Shown: positions 17,646 through 26,233 of the stretch, piece by piece
Numbering within the stretch: position 1 is the stretch's first letter
Layout of the letters: every line of letters starts with the position of its first letter
Assembly (NCBI RefSeq): GCF_000316645.1
Contig: NC_019684.1
Span: forward strand, 2,633,501 to 2,697,500
Origin: Nostoc sp. PCC 7524
GTDB lineage: Bacteria; Cyanobacteriota; Cyanobacteriia; Cyanobacteriales; Nostocaceae
Length of the DNA stretch: 64,000 nt
Direction: 5' to 3'
Notes under the pieces: model-generated
What the model was told of the DNA's origin: nothing
Database searches by the model: none
The model's input: the letters and a program-made list of their open reading frames with translations, nothing else
Program-made: the position numbers and the translations under genes

Positions 17646-19192
17646 GTAAGGATTCAGGTGGTAGAGTATTGACAAAGGTAACACTTGAGGGAGAGTATCA
17701 CAAATATGAACCAAAACCTGCCTCAAGAATTAGAGCGAGAAAGCTTGAACCAGTTGTCAAAGGAAGAACTGGTAGAGATAATTATTGAGCAGAGCAAGGT
17801 AATACGTGAGTTACAGAAAATTATCCTAGAACTAAAGCAAGAAATAGAGCGTTTAAAAGTCAGCAGAGATTTGGATAGTTCTAATTCATCGAAACCACCA
17901 TCACAAGACATTCACAAAAAGAGCGAAAACAAAAAAGCTCCTCCTCAAGACCAATCAAACGAGCCGAAAAAGAAACCAGGTGGGCAGGCAGGACATCAAG
18001 GTAAGACTCGTAAGGGTTTTGGGAGAGTAGATCGTTCTGAAATTTTACGTCCTACAGATTGTGTCTGTTGTGGTCACAAAGCATTTGCTCCTTTTGCATT
18101 AAAAGTAGAAAAACACGTCGTAGCGCAATTAGTGGAACGTCCTATTGAAATAGTGGAGTATCAACGCCACACCTGCGTGTGTGAGAGTTGTGGCAATGTA
18201 CAAGCTTCTCAGTGGCCAGAAGATATCATCCCAGGACAAGATTTAGGAATCTGTTTACAGGCATTTTTAGGGTGGGCAAATAATTACGCACATATGCCCT
18301 ATGAAAAACAACAAGAAATGTTGTGGGAACTGGGACAGATTGAAATTGGGTTAGGAACTTTAGTCGCCACCAATGAACGAATTACCCAAGCAATAGAACC
18401 GACCGTTAGGGAGTTAAGTAGTTGGGTAAAACAGACACAACCTAACATTCATGTAGATGAAACACCTTGGTCTGTCAAGGGAGTGAAAGAATGGTTGTGG
18501 GTAGTTGCCAATTCTGATTTCTGCCTGTTTACTGCGGCTGATACTCGTTCTAGAGCCGAACTAGAAACAATTTTAGGAGCTAAATATACAGGGGTACTCA
18601 GCAGCGACGATTTTAGCGTTTACAATGGCTATCAAGCTGTAGCCCAGCAGAAATGTTTAGCACATCTACGCCGTCATTTCAAAAAATTAATTCAGCTTCC
18701 AGGTCTTCACAACCAAGCCATTGGCGAAACGTTTGTTGATTTAATTGATGAAGCTTTTAGACATTACGCCCTATGGTTTGAGACTCTTGACTGTGCTAGT
18801 TACAATGATTGGGTCAATCAATTCAAATCCAAATTGCAACAAACACTCGATTGTTGGATTAACTTAGCAGGGGCTACAGCAGGCAAGCTTTTACGTTCTT
18901 TGCGTGATAAAGCACATCAATGGTGGTATTTTCTTGACTACCCTGAAGTTCCCCCTGATAACAATCAGGCTGAACGTTCGCTACGTTTGGCTGTCACGAA
19001 ACGCAAAGTTAGTGGTGGTTCACGTTCGATGGAGCGATTTCAAAACACTGCTAATTTGTTGACGGTGGTGCAGACTTGTCGCCGTCAAGGTAGGTCTGTA
19101 ATTGATTTTTTTGCACAAGGTCTAATTGCTGACTCCAATAATACTCAGTCTCGCCCTTCTTTACTTCCGCAATATTAGACCTGAATCCTTAC
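17646..19192. mobile_element. IS66-type insertion sequence, single transposase gene
   Basis: A 1547-bp element with 14-bp perfect terminal inverted repeats: GTAAGGATTCAGGT at 17646-17659 and its complement at 19179-19192. GTAA ends are usual for the IS66 family; having only the tnpC-type gene resembles the ISBst12 subgroup. The eight bases flanking each end (AGCTATAC and TGTAATCG) do not match, so no target duplication is seen. Together with truncated genes on both sides, this points to a deletion that started at the element. Confidence 0.85.
17706..19178 (+). CDS. IS66 family transposase (TnpC-type)
   Basis: 490 aa. The ATG at 17706 lies behind GAGGGAGAG; a TTG at 17685 is in frame but overlaps that ribosome-binding site. 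Order: N-terminal coiled coil (LVEIIIEQSKVIRELQKII), a Lys/Pro-rich linker, a zinc-binding segment (CVCCGHKAF ... CVCESCGN), then the DDE catalytic domain with IHVDETPWSV, LSSDDFSVYNGY and PPDNNQAERSLR as the three acidic sites. Length and all motifs look intact, so the enzyme could be active. It inserted within siderophore module D. Confidence 0.92.
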   Translation: MNQNLPQELERESLNQLSKEELVEIIIEQSKVIRELQKIILELKQEIERLKVSRDLDSSNSSKPPSQDIHKKSENKKAPPQDQSNEPKKKPGGQAGHQGKTRKGFGRVDRSEILRPTDCVCCGHKAFAPFALKVEKHVVAQLVERPIEIVEYQRHTCVCESCGNVQASQWPEDIIPGQDLGICLQAFLGWANNYAHMPYEKQQEMLWELGQIEIGLGTLVATNERITQAIEPTVRELSSWVKQTQPNIHVDETPWSVKGVKEWLWVVANSDFCLFTAADTRSRAELETILGAKYTGVLSSDDFSVYNGYQAVAQQKCLAHLRRHFKKLIQLPGLHNQAIGETFVDLIDEAFRHYALWFETLDCASYNDWVNQFKSKLQQTLDCWINLAGATAGKLLRSLRDKAHQWWYFLDYPEVPPDNNQAERSLRLAVTKRKVSGGSRSMERFQNTANLLTVVQTCRRQGRSVIDFFAQGLIADSNNTQSRPSLLPQY

Positions 19193-19958
19193 TGTAATCG
19201 TTTAATCCTACTTGCCTGGCTAGTTCTAGTAAGGAAGGGGGATTATCTAGATTTTGAGTTAAAATTTCTTTGGCATAATGAATTCTATCGATATCATCTC
19301 TTTTTAAAGCAGTGGCTTTTGTAGAACTATGTTCCCTGGTGGCTAATTGTTCTAGTTTTAAGGCAATTAACTCTAAACATTTACTTTCTAAATAAATTTT
19401 TTTGGTTAAACCTATAAAGGGACAATTGATAATTTGTTCAAGGGCAACTCGCATTTCTGGAGTAGTATGATCAATTTGAAAATATGGCTCTTGATTAGGT
19501 TCAATGAGTTTTTTAAGGATTTGCGGCGATATGGAATTTAAGCCACCTGTAATAAAACTGTGAAGTAATTCAGGGGATTCGAGATGTATATCAACCTTTA
19601 AAAGTCGTTGCTGCTGCAAAAATTCTGATTTGTTATTCTGGTAGACACCGCCACCTTGAAAAAAATTCTGTCCGGCATTAGTGTTATTCCAATAACCTAA
19701 TAAATGAAATCCAAATTCTAGCCCACCGATAAAACTTTCTGGTGATGTTCTTTCTATGACTAAATCATGATGAAATTCAGCATCAATAATTAGTAAACTA
19801 ATGCCCCGCAGTTCAATCCAACGTTCATAACCACTACCAAATTGTTTAGGACATAAATTAATAATATCAGATGGGTCTGACGGGTCTGGTTGTCTAGTGT
19901 TTTGATTGCGTTCTCTCCAAAATTCTTGGTAATCTGCCAGTGCAATAATATTCGCCAT
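19193..19958 (-). pseudogene. AraC-family regulator truncated by the IS (module D)
   Basis: The minus-strand frame starts MANIIALADYQEFWRERN and keeps the sensing half (GYERWIELRGISLLIIDA, TTPEMRVALEQIINCPF) up to LARQVGLNDY inside the first helix-turn-helix. At 19193 it enters the IS and ends after about ten foreign residues at 19161. About 60 residues of DNA-binding domain are lost, so it cannot act as a normal regulator. In module order a receptor gene may once have followed; nothing of it remains. Confidence 0.87.
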
Positions 19959-20472
19959 GCGCTACCCTACAAAACACCTAACACCAACTAATTGATAATG
20001 CTATAGATAAATTTTCTCAAATAGCTTTGAAAGTGAGTGTATCAGAGTGTAACAATCTTGTCTAGAGTTTAGGTAAGCAGCTAACAACTAATGCGACAGT
20101 GTAACTATCATTACCACCCTGAGAATGAGAAATTTTGGGGTGTTTTTGCAGAAACTCCTCATCAAATCTTGCTTATCCGCAAAAAGGAGACTTATACCCT
20201 TGCTTTAGGGCTGTTTTTACTTGTTTCTGATATTTCTATGGCTGCAAAGGTGTATATAAGTTATTGAATAAAGGATATGGCTTGGTATGTGACTTTAGAG
20301 AAAGTGAGGTTTTGAGAGTCTAACCATGTCTGGGCGATCGCTAACTGCCGACATGATAGATTTTACCTCACCAACCCAAGAAGGTAGGGAAGGAGACAAC
20401 AGAGACACGGATTACCTAAGATCGCATTACCGCATTATTGATTAAAGAGCGATCGCCTCCACAAAATTCAGT
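19959..20472. other. Gene-free stretch with a loose inverted repeat
   Basis: No credible gene. A loose inverted repeat pairs ACTTATACCCTTGC (20190-20203) with GCAAAGGTGTATATAAGT (20244-20261), which may be a short non-autonomous element. HIP1 octamers lie at 20333 and 20448. The promoter of the broken minus-strand regulator should lie near 19970-20050; TTGATAATGCTATAGATAA there resembles half of a Fur box only. Confidence 0.3.
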
Positions 20473-20660
20473 TTCGTGACTAAACGATTAGTATTAGTTA
20501 TCAAAAAATTGCGATTGGTAACGAAACTCTCTTGAATAATTATCAAAAACTCAGATTCGTAACCAAACAATTCGCATTCGTTACCAAAAGATTGGGATTG
20601 GTAACGAAACGAATTGCATTTGTTACCACAGACTTGGGATTGGTAACGAAACAATTTGCA
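20473..20660. repeat. 21-bp tandem repeat array with alternating inverted cores
   Basis: Nine units (eight of 21 bp and one of 20 bp) run without gaps. Units alternate between a TTCGTTACC-type and a GGTAACGAA-type start, which are complementary, so neighbouring units can pair. Typical units begin TTCGTAACCAAACAATTCGC and TTGGTAACGAAACGAATTGC. Because 21 is a multiple of three, both strands stay open and would encode heptads such as FVTKQFA and LVTKRIA. I regard it as a repeat, not a gene. Confidence 0.8.
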
Positions 20661-20777
20661 TTCGTAAATTTAGGAAATGCTTACCGTAACAGAATATTAG
20701 GAAACAGAGACGAGAATCTAGAACAGGCAATTTCTGCCTATACTGCGGCTCTGGAAGTATATACCCCTACAATCTAG
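20661..20777 (+). pseudogene. TPR-protein fragment after the repeat array
   Basis: In the same frame as the array the sequence reads NLGNAYRNRILGNRDENLEQAISAYTAALEVYTPTI, which is one complete unit of the TPR type found in cyanobacterial TPR/CHAT proteins (LGNAY..R..G....NLEQAI..Y.AALEVYT). A stop follows at 20775, overlapping the end of recJ on the other strand. Only one repeat survives, so this is a fossil of a larger TPR gene, or an exon-like fragment moved with the repeats. Confidence 0.6.
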
Positions 20778-23082
20778 TAGCGATCGCCACAATAGTAGAC
20801 AAAGACACTTCCGCAAAATACTGCTGCTGAAATTGTTCTTCACTGACGGCGGCTAAAAATTGTGCAACAGCTACATCACCCTTATTTTCTGAGACAGTGT
20901 TGGGATGCCAACTAATTTGTAAATCACGGTCTTGTCTGGTGACAGTGAATCCCCAATATTTTAAAGCTTTGATTCCCAAAAGTAAGGCGCGATCGCTGAT
21001 CTCCAGTTTCTCTAAAAGCTGTACACGGGTAACTGGTTGATGTGTTCGACTGAGATATTTAGCAATTCCAACTAGAGTCAGCCAAATTTCCATCGGTGGT
21101 TGATGGTTGGGTTTAGACCAAGCTAGGACTAATTGTTGATGATTATAGACGGAACGTCGCCACCATGCCCGTAAATCATCCCAATTAGTGGGACATTCTT
21201 CAATGATTAGGGACTGGGGACTGGGGACTGGGGACTGGGGACTGGGGAGGTTACGCCAGTCTAGAATATGTGTTGAGTTCTGGATTTTGAGTTCTGCGTC
21301 GGCGCTGGGACGGACGGCAATTAATCTGATTTCGTAGCGTTTTTTGTAGGTGTTATAGTCTAATTCTGCAATGCAATCACACCTACCTACAGGTAACTCA
21401 TCTTTGTAGTGTCCCCACCAAATCCCCGGAAAGGGATTTTTGCTGGAGTCGTCGCGAATGTCAAAATCGGTTTTAATGTACTGTACCTTTTTCCCCTGGG
21501 AATCTTGTTGATTGCGATGCCAAGCATTCTCAAACCAGCAGTTTTGAATGAATAATTTTGGTACAGGGTTGCCCATACCACAAGGTTCTAGTAACTTCAG
21601 TTCTAAAAATAATTCTTTACCTAAATCTGCAACTGTGACAGTTATATCTGCTTGTACGGTGGGGCTGAGAGTTACACTACCCAGAGATTGCCGTAATTGC
21701 TGATTAATCGCATCTCTAAATAAAGGAATATTCTCTACTGGCAAACTCAAACCTGCTGCATAGGGATGTCCACCAAACCGATGTAACAAATAAGCTTGGT
21801 CTTTCACCAACTGGTATAAATCAACGGAATTGATTGAACGGGCAGAACCTCTAGCGAGGGGAGTCGGGGGGGAATGTTCATCAGTCCCCTCTGTGCTTAA
21901 CAAAATCGTCGGACGGCCGGTTTCTTGGGCGACTTGTCCGGCGACTAAGCCTAAAACACCCGCCGGCCATTGGGAGTCTTCTAGGACAATGACGCTGGTG
22001 GTTGAAAGGTCTAATTGTGCGAGTTTTTGGGCTACTTGCGCTTGTACATCTTTTTGTAAAGATTTGCGGCGGGTGTTGGCTAGTTCTGTGACTTCCGCTA
22101 ATTGATGGCAGCGTTTGATATCCCGACTGGTGAGTAATTCGACGCAGAAACTAGCATCGCCTTGGATGCGGCTAACGGCATTGATGCGTGGTCCTAAACC
22201 AAAGGAAATATCTGTGGGGCGATCGCCATTTTTCTGGCACAATTCCAATAATCGTCCTACTCCCGGCCTGCGCCTTGCGCCTGGTGGTTGTTGAAAATCG
22301 GCTTGCAGTCTTTGAATACCCAACTGTGCTAAATACCGACAATCACCACTCAGCTGTACTAAATCCGCAATTAACCCGACTGCGACTAAATCTAATAAAT
22401 TCTCTAACGGTTCTTGCGGAACATCAGGTAAGGTTTGATAAAGAGCTTCCACTAACTTATAAGCCACCGCCACCCCAGACAAATGAAATAGCTGATGTTC
22501 TGGAGATAAATAACGCGGATTAATAATTGCTGTAACTGGTGGACGTTCAGCAGGTAAGGTGTGATGGTCTGTAACTATGACATCTATTCCTAACTTTTTG
22601 GCATAGATAATTTCATCAATATTTGTACTGCCAGTGTCACAAGTAACTATTAATTTACAATCTTGTTGAGCTAAATTATCAATTCCTGCCACATTCAATC
22701 CGTGGGATTCTTTGAGGCGATTCGGAATGTAATAAGTTAACTGTTGATGTTGAATAAAAAATTGCCCTAAACCATCCCACAGTACGGATGTAGAAGTGAT
22801 ACCATCAGCATCAAAATCTCCCCAAATGCTTATTTTTTCGCCAGTATTCTTTGCCTGTTGCAAGCGTTGCATTGCTAAGTGCATTTCTTGCCCAAACTCA
22901 AAAGGGCTAGCTGGTTGATATGATTTATGGTTAATAAAAGCTGTTAATTGCGATTTATCTTTAATTCCCCGTTGCCATAATAATTGGGCAGCAAATAAAC
23001 CTGTTGATGCAGGTGTATACTGTTTTACTAATTGGATAAACCACTCCGGTGGTTGTTCGGTTGTTGTTAAAATCCACTGCAT
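20767..23082 (-). CDS. recJ: Single-stranded-DNA exonuclease RecJ
   Basis: 771 aa, the longer cyanobacterial form. DHH phosphoesterase motifs are clear: WGDFDADGITST (residues 88-98), CDTGSTN and VTDHHTLP near 150-175. DHHA1 and OB-type parts follow (PAGVLGLVAGQVAQETGRPTIL; RFGGHPYAAGLSL). It degrades single-stranded DNA 5' to 3' in RecF-type recombination and mismatch repair. Oddity: a five-unit GGGGACT tract at 21209-21248 is translated in frame as [11 protein letters not shown] between DWRN and IIEECPTNW, so a noncoding-type repeat has entered the gene and been tolerated in the linker before the C-terminal domain. A change in heptamer number would shift the frame. Confidence 0.93.
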   Translation of the reverse strand: MQWILTTTEQPPEWFIQLVKQYTPASTGLFAAQLLWQRGIKDKSQLTAFINHKSYQPASPFEFGQEMHLAMQRLQQAKNTGEKISIWGDFDADGITSTSVLWDGLGQFFIQHQQLTYYIPNRLKESHGLNVAGIDNLAQQDCKLIVTCDTGSTNIDEIIYAKKLGIDVIVTDHHTLPAERPPVTAIINPRYLSPEHQLFHLSGVAVAYKLVEALYQTLPDVPQEPLENLLDLVAVGLIADLVQLSGDCRYLAQLGIQRLQADFQQPPGARRRPGVGRLLELCQKNGDRPTDISFGLGPRINAVSRIQGDASFCVELLTSRDIKRCHQLAEVTELANTRRKSLQKDVQAQVAQKLAQLDLSTTSVIVLEDSQWPAGVLGLVAGQVAQETGRPTILLSTEGTDEHSPPTPLARGSARSINSVDLYQLVKDQAYLLHRFGGHPYAAGLSLPVENIPLFRDAINQQLRQSLGSVTLSPTVQADITVTVADLGKELFLELKLLEPCGMGNPVPKLFIQNCWFENAWHRNQQDSQGKKVQYIKTDFDIRDDSSKNPFPGIWWGHYKDELPVGRCDCIAELDYNTYKKRYEIRLIAVRPSADAELKIQNSTHILDWRNLPSPQSPVPSPQSLIIEECPTNWDDLRAWWRRSVYNHQQLVLAWSKPNHQPPMEIWLTLVGIAKYLSRTHQPVTRVQLLEKLEISDRALLLGIKALKYWGFTVTRQDRDLQISWHPNTVSENKGDVAVAQFLAAVSEEQFQQQYFAEVSLSTIVAIATRL
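21209..21248. repeat. GGGGACT heptamer tract inside recJ
   Basis: About five copies of the 7-bp unit on the plus strand, within the minus-strand recJ frame. The translated stretch is Pro/Ser/Gln-rich. Elsewhere in the window this unit is found only between genes, so its place inside a coding region stands out. Confidence 0.9.
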
Positions 23083-23119
23083 TAAATTAATTCAAAATAA
23101 ATGAAAATGCTTATTAGCT

Positions 23120-23159
23120 ATTAGGCAATAGGCAATAGGCAATAGGCAATAGGCAATAG
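23120..23159. repeat. AATAGGC heptamer tract
   Basis: Five to six copies of AATAGGC between the nuclease gene and recJ. It is followed to 23242 by a pyrimidine-rich run of CCCCACT-type units. This is the reverse complement type of the tract at 26164. Confidence 0.9.
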
Positions 23160-23243
23160 TATTTATTTCTTCTCCCCCATCTCCCTTATCTTCCCTATCT
23201 TCCCCCACTCCCCACTCCCCATTCCCCACTCCCCACTCCCCAG

Positions 23244-24047
23244 TTAAATTGTTACTTCTTGAATATTGGCGATATTTGGTAAAGAATTTTGGGTTTTTAT
23301 TTCTTCAGTTTTGGGAGTGCGATCGCACCTCACAACAAACTGACAATAATCACAGGCTTTACTACCTGTTGCTACTTGCGGAAATGGCTCATTTTGTTGA
23401 TAACGTTCTAACCAAGTAGTTAATTGACTTAACAATTGATTCAGCTTTTTGGCTGTTTGTTGATGTTGAGTATGGCTATAAGTAAATGTAAGATTTTGCG
23501 ATTTACCTTCAGATTGGACAAACCAGTAACTCATAGAAATATTTTCTGGTAAGTATGTGCTAGTTTCAGCTAATACATACATATAAAGGCGCGTTTGCCA
23601 GTTTTGCGCTAATGCGCGTTTATTTGGTGGTTTGGGATAAGTTTTCCAGTCCAGAATTTGAGCTTGTTGGGAATCAGCAATTAATAAGTCATAAATAACT
23701 GTCAGCAAATATTCTTGAACTTGTAAGGTACGGTAGTGTTCACTTTCACGGAAAGTTGAATTATCTGTGGCTGTTTTGAGAACCTCTGGCGCAGCATGAG
23801 TAAAAGCCGACATCCAACTTTGTAATTGGGTATCTGCTGCTAAAAGACTATCAATAGGTAAACCCATTTCCCGTTGCTGCATGAGCAAGTGAAAGCGACT
23901 ACCTAAAGTTTGTCGTTCCTCATGTTCAGGATTTGCTGGTGAATTAAGCTGCTCCAAATATGTGTGCTGGAATTTACGGGGACAAGTCTCTAGTAAGTTG
24001 AGATGTCCTTGAGACAATCGTAATAGGTGAGAAGGTGTTGTCAGCAT
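23244..24047 (-). CDS. PD-(D/E)XK nuclease family protein (RecB/Cas4-like)
   Basis: 267 aa. The N-terminus has LSQGHLNLLETCPRKFQHTYL, the start of RecB-type nuclease domains, with the first cluster cysteine. GSRFHLLMQQ follows. Catalytic residues are seen in DLLIADSQQAQILDWKTY (Asp and the D-x-K pair) and QTRLYMYVLAE. The end ACDYCQFVVRCDR supplies three more cysteines, so a 4Fe-4S cluster like that of AddB or Cas4 is likely. It probably processes DNA ends. It stands alone upstream of recJ on the same strand, 161 bp apart, which fits a repair role. No cas gene is near. Confidence 0.82.
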   Translation of the reverse strand: MLTTPSHLLRLSQGHLNLLETCPRKFQHTYLEQLNSPANPEHEERQTLGSRFHLLMQQREMGLPIDSLLAADTQLQSWMSAFTHAAPEVLKTATDNSTFRESEHYRTLQVQEYLLTVIYDLLIADSQQAQILDWKTYPKPPNKRALAQNWQTRLYMYVLAETSTYLPENISMSYWFVQSEGKSQNLTFTYSHTQHQQTAKKLNQLLSQLTTWLERYQQNEPFPQVATGSKACDYCQFVVRCDRTPKTEEIKTQNSLPNIANIQEVTI

Positions 24048-24149
24048 TCTCCTATTTTAAAAGCGATCGCAGTAAAAAACTCCACCCCTCGTCCCTTTGC
24101 GCTTACCTCAGCGTCCCTAATGCGTTAAAAACTCCCCTGTAAACATGAG

Positions 24150-24199
24150 AAAAGGGGAAAGAACGAATCTCACTTGTTGACTTCATCCTTTCCCCTTTT
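24150..24199. terminator. Bidirectional hairpin between nuclease and def operon
   Basis: AAAAGGGGAAAG (24150-24161) pairs perfectly with CTTTCCCCTTTT (24188-24199) across a 26-base loop, with A and T runs at the outer ends. It follows the stop codon of the minus-strand small membrane gene and suits an intrinsic terminator for it. Confidence 0.6.
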
Positions 24200-24213
24200 T
24201 ATGTACCTGATGC

Positions 24214-24417
24214 TTATTTAATGTTAGCCCTTGCGTCCCTAACTGCGGCGACAAAAAATAATCCCGTGAGAGGAATACTCAACGCGAGGATAATCGAAGT
24301 TATTTGGACACCTAAATCTGGCTGTCCCGAACTTAATTCAAACACCGAACCAACAGCTGCGATCGCTGTTACACAAGAGCTTCCTAGAAAAAAACCACTT
24401 TTTGGAGTTAAATACAC
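24214..24417 (-). CDS. Small two-helix membrane protein
   Basis: 67 aa from a GTG start. Two hydrophobic segments, about residues 8-27 (GFFLGSSCVTAIAAVGSVFE) and 38-59 (VQITSIILALSIPLTGLFFVAAV), separated by a short polar loop, with a basic tail RDARANIK. It starts 12 bp after the stop of def on the same strand, so the two are probably cotranscribed. I do not recognise a named family; the size and pattern fit a conserved cyanobacterial membrane protein of unknown role. Confidence 0.65.
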   Translation of the reverse strand: MYLTPKSGFFLGSSCVTAIAAVGSVFELSSGQPDLGVQITSIILALSIPLTGLFFVAAVRDARANIK

Positions 24418-24429
24418 TACTAGACCACC

Positions 24430-24993
24430 CTACCCTACTGGTTTGACTGCTTGATACGAGAAGCCATTTTTAGATAACTCCTGTGCCAAAGTCAAGGAGT
24501 TGTCTACACGATCTACAAATACTACACCGTTGAGGTGATCCATTTCATGCTGAATACAGCGCCCCAGCAAATCAGTAGCTTTGAGTGTTTGCGGACGGCC
24601 ATATTCATCTTTATAAGCCACTTCCACAACTGCGGGACGCTTCACATCCATATATACGCCAGGAATACTCAAACACCCTTCTTGAGCCATACAAATGTCG
24701 CGGCTGACTTGTTTGATGGTGGGGTTAATCAATATCAGTGGTGGATTAGCAGGGTTATCGGGTTCGCAATCAATAACGATTAATTGTTTATGAACTCCTA
24801 CTTGGGGTGCAGCCAAACCTATGCCATCATTGCTGTACATAGTTTGTAGCATTTCGCGTATGAGTTGACGAATTTCATCGTCTACTTTGGTGATGCGTTT
24901 GGCAGGTTGACGCAGGACGCGATCGCCTAGATAGTGAAGTTTCAAAGGCGGATTTTTTAACTTTTTCTTCTCAACAGCAATTTCAGAAGGCAT
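24430..24993 (-). CDS. def: Peptide deformylase
   Basis: 187 aa. Removes the formyl group from the N-terminal Met of new proteins. All three family motifs are present: GIGLAAPQVG (motif 1), EGCLSIPG (motif 2, metal-binding Cys), and QHEMDHLNGVVF (motif 3, HExxH metal site). A 25-residue N-terminal leader rich in Lys precedes the enzyme core, as in other cyanobacteria. It shares a strand and probable operon with the small membrane protein downstream. Divergent from ftsX, with 217 bases between. Confidence 0.95.
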   Translation of the reverse strand: MPSEIAVEKKKLKNPPLKLHYLGDRVLRQPAKRITKVDDEIRQLIREMLQTMYSNDGIGLAAPQVGVHKQLIVIDCEPDNPANPPLILINPTIKQVSRDICMAQEGCLSIPGVYMDVKRPAVVEVAYKDEYGRPQTLKATDLLGRCIQHEMDHLNGVVFVDRVDNSLTLAQELSKNGFSYQAVKPVG

Positions 24994-25154
24994 GACTCTC
25001 GACGGCTAGATTGTGAAAATTCCTACTAATTCAATTCTATCAATCTAGTTAGTAGTCCGTGGTTATTAGCCAACTTGACTCACTACTCAACATATTTTTT
25101 ACTTCCATCCCATTCAAAACTCTTGCTGTCGAGTATAAAGAGTAGTGTTATGTG

Positions 25155-25173
25155 ACACCAAACTAATTGGTGT
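25155..25173. promoter_or_regulatory. Small inverted repeat in the def/ftsX divergent region
   Basis: ACACCAA, five bases, TTGGTGT. It lies 37 bases before the ftsX start. It could be an operator or simple chance. Confidence 0.25.
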
Positions 25174-25210
25174 ACTGGCATTTATTTTAAATTTTTTATT
25201 GGGGTGATTT

Positions 25211-26116
25211 GTGCTTAAATTCCTTACCAAACTTGACTACCTGTTGAAAGAAAGCTTCCTTGGTTTACTGCGTGGCGGTTGGATGAATTGGGCTGCTGTC
25301 AGTACCGTCACAGTGTTACTATTCTTATTTGGCTTAAGTTTGCAAACCTCCTGGCAAGTCGAAAAACTGCTGAATCAATTTGGTAGCCAGTTAGAAGTTT
25401 CTGTATATCTGGATACTGATACACGCGCCCAAACTCTGGAAACATTTGTTGCACAAATGCCAGATGTAGTAAGTCTGCAAACTATTACCAAAGAGCAAGC
25501 TTGGACAAAATTAGTCAAAGAACTGGGGATTTCTGATATTGAGGGTGCAACACAACAGCTAGGGGAAAATCCCCTAGTTGATGAAATGAAAGTGAAAGCA
25601 CGGAACCCTCAAGTTGTGCCGAATTTAGCTACACAACTAGCTAAATTGCAGGGAGTGGAAACTGTGCAGTACATTGATGAAGCGGTGAAACGGATTGCCC
25701 AATTGCACCGAGGGCTAAATTGGATTACTTTGACAATTACCATTATTTTGACATTAACTGCGATCGCGGTGACTACCACTACCATCCGTCTGATAGTGTT
25801 AGCACGTCGCCGGGAAATTGAAATTATGCAGCTAGTCGGTGCAACTGCGGCGTGGATTTATCTACCGTTTATTTTACAAGGTATTGCTTTTGGTTTACTT
25901 GGTGGTGCGATCGCCTGGAGTTTCATTTCTGTAATTCAGCAGTTTATCGGTAAGCTACTCACCAACCAACCCGAATTTATCCAATTTATCGCCAATGGCT
26001 TACAACTCACCCCTGCACAAATTCTACTTTTACCTTTAATTCTTTTAAGCTTTGGTGCAGGTGTAGGATTAATAGGAAGCTTATTTGCCGTTAAGCGTCT
26101 CATTAAGAGGGAGTAG
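25211..26116 (+). CDS. ftsX: Cell-division permease-like protein FtsX
   Basis: 301 aa from GTG 25211 behind GGGGTGA. A cytoplasmic N-terminus (LKESFLGLLRGGWMNWAAVSTV) and first membrane helix are followed by an extracytoplasmic domain of about 110 residues, then three helices in the MacB/FtsX permease fold (RREIEIMQLVGATAAWIYLPFILQG is the coupling region). With FtsE, FtsX controls peptidoglycan hydrolases at division. No ftsE is adjacent here, which is common in cyanobacteria. Confidence 0.93.
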   Translation: MLKFLTKLDYLLKESFLGLLRGGWMNWAAVSTVTVLLFLFGLSLQTSWQVEKLLNQFGSQLEVSVYLDTDTRAQTLETFVAQMPDVVSLQTITKEQAWTKLVKELGISDIEGATQQLGENPLVDEMKVKARNPQVVPNLATQLAKLQGVETVQYIDEAVKRIAQLHRGLNWITLTITIILTLTAIAVTTTTIRLIVLARRREIEIMQLVGATAAWIYLPFILQGIAFGLLGGAIAWSFISVIQQFIGKLLTNQPEFIQFIANGLQLTPAQILLLPLILLSFGAGVGLIGSLFAVKRLIKRE

Positions 26117-26163
26117 GGAGTAGGGAGTGGGGAGTGGGGGAGCAGAGGAGCAGAGGAGAATAA

Positions 26164-26215
26164 CTATTGCCTATTGCCTATTGCCTATTGCCTATTGCCT
26201 ATTGCCTATTGCCTA
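26164..26215. repeat. ATTGCCT heptamer tract
   Basis: About seven perfect copies of CTATTGC between ftsX and the DUF3598 gene, preceded by GGGAGTA/GGGAGTG purine-rich units. It is an intergenic short tandem repeat of the Nostoc type. Confidence 0.92.
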
Positions 26216-26233
26216 CTAACTAATGACTAAAAT

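Noticed and set aside
20442..20654. Minus-strand frame across the 21-bp repeat array
   Set aside because: Open only because the repeat period is a multiple of three; the opposite strand is open for the same reason.
20473..20660. CRISPR array
   Set aside because: Units are contiguous 21-mers without unique spacers, and no cas genes are nearby. The heptamer tracts elsewhere are also plain tandem repeats.
23244..24047. Cas4 gene
   Set aside because: Cysteine pattern and nuclease core resemble Cas4, but there is no CRISPR array or cas gene; a general RecB-like repair nuclease next to recJ is simpler.
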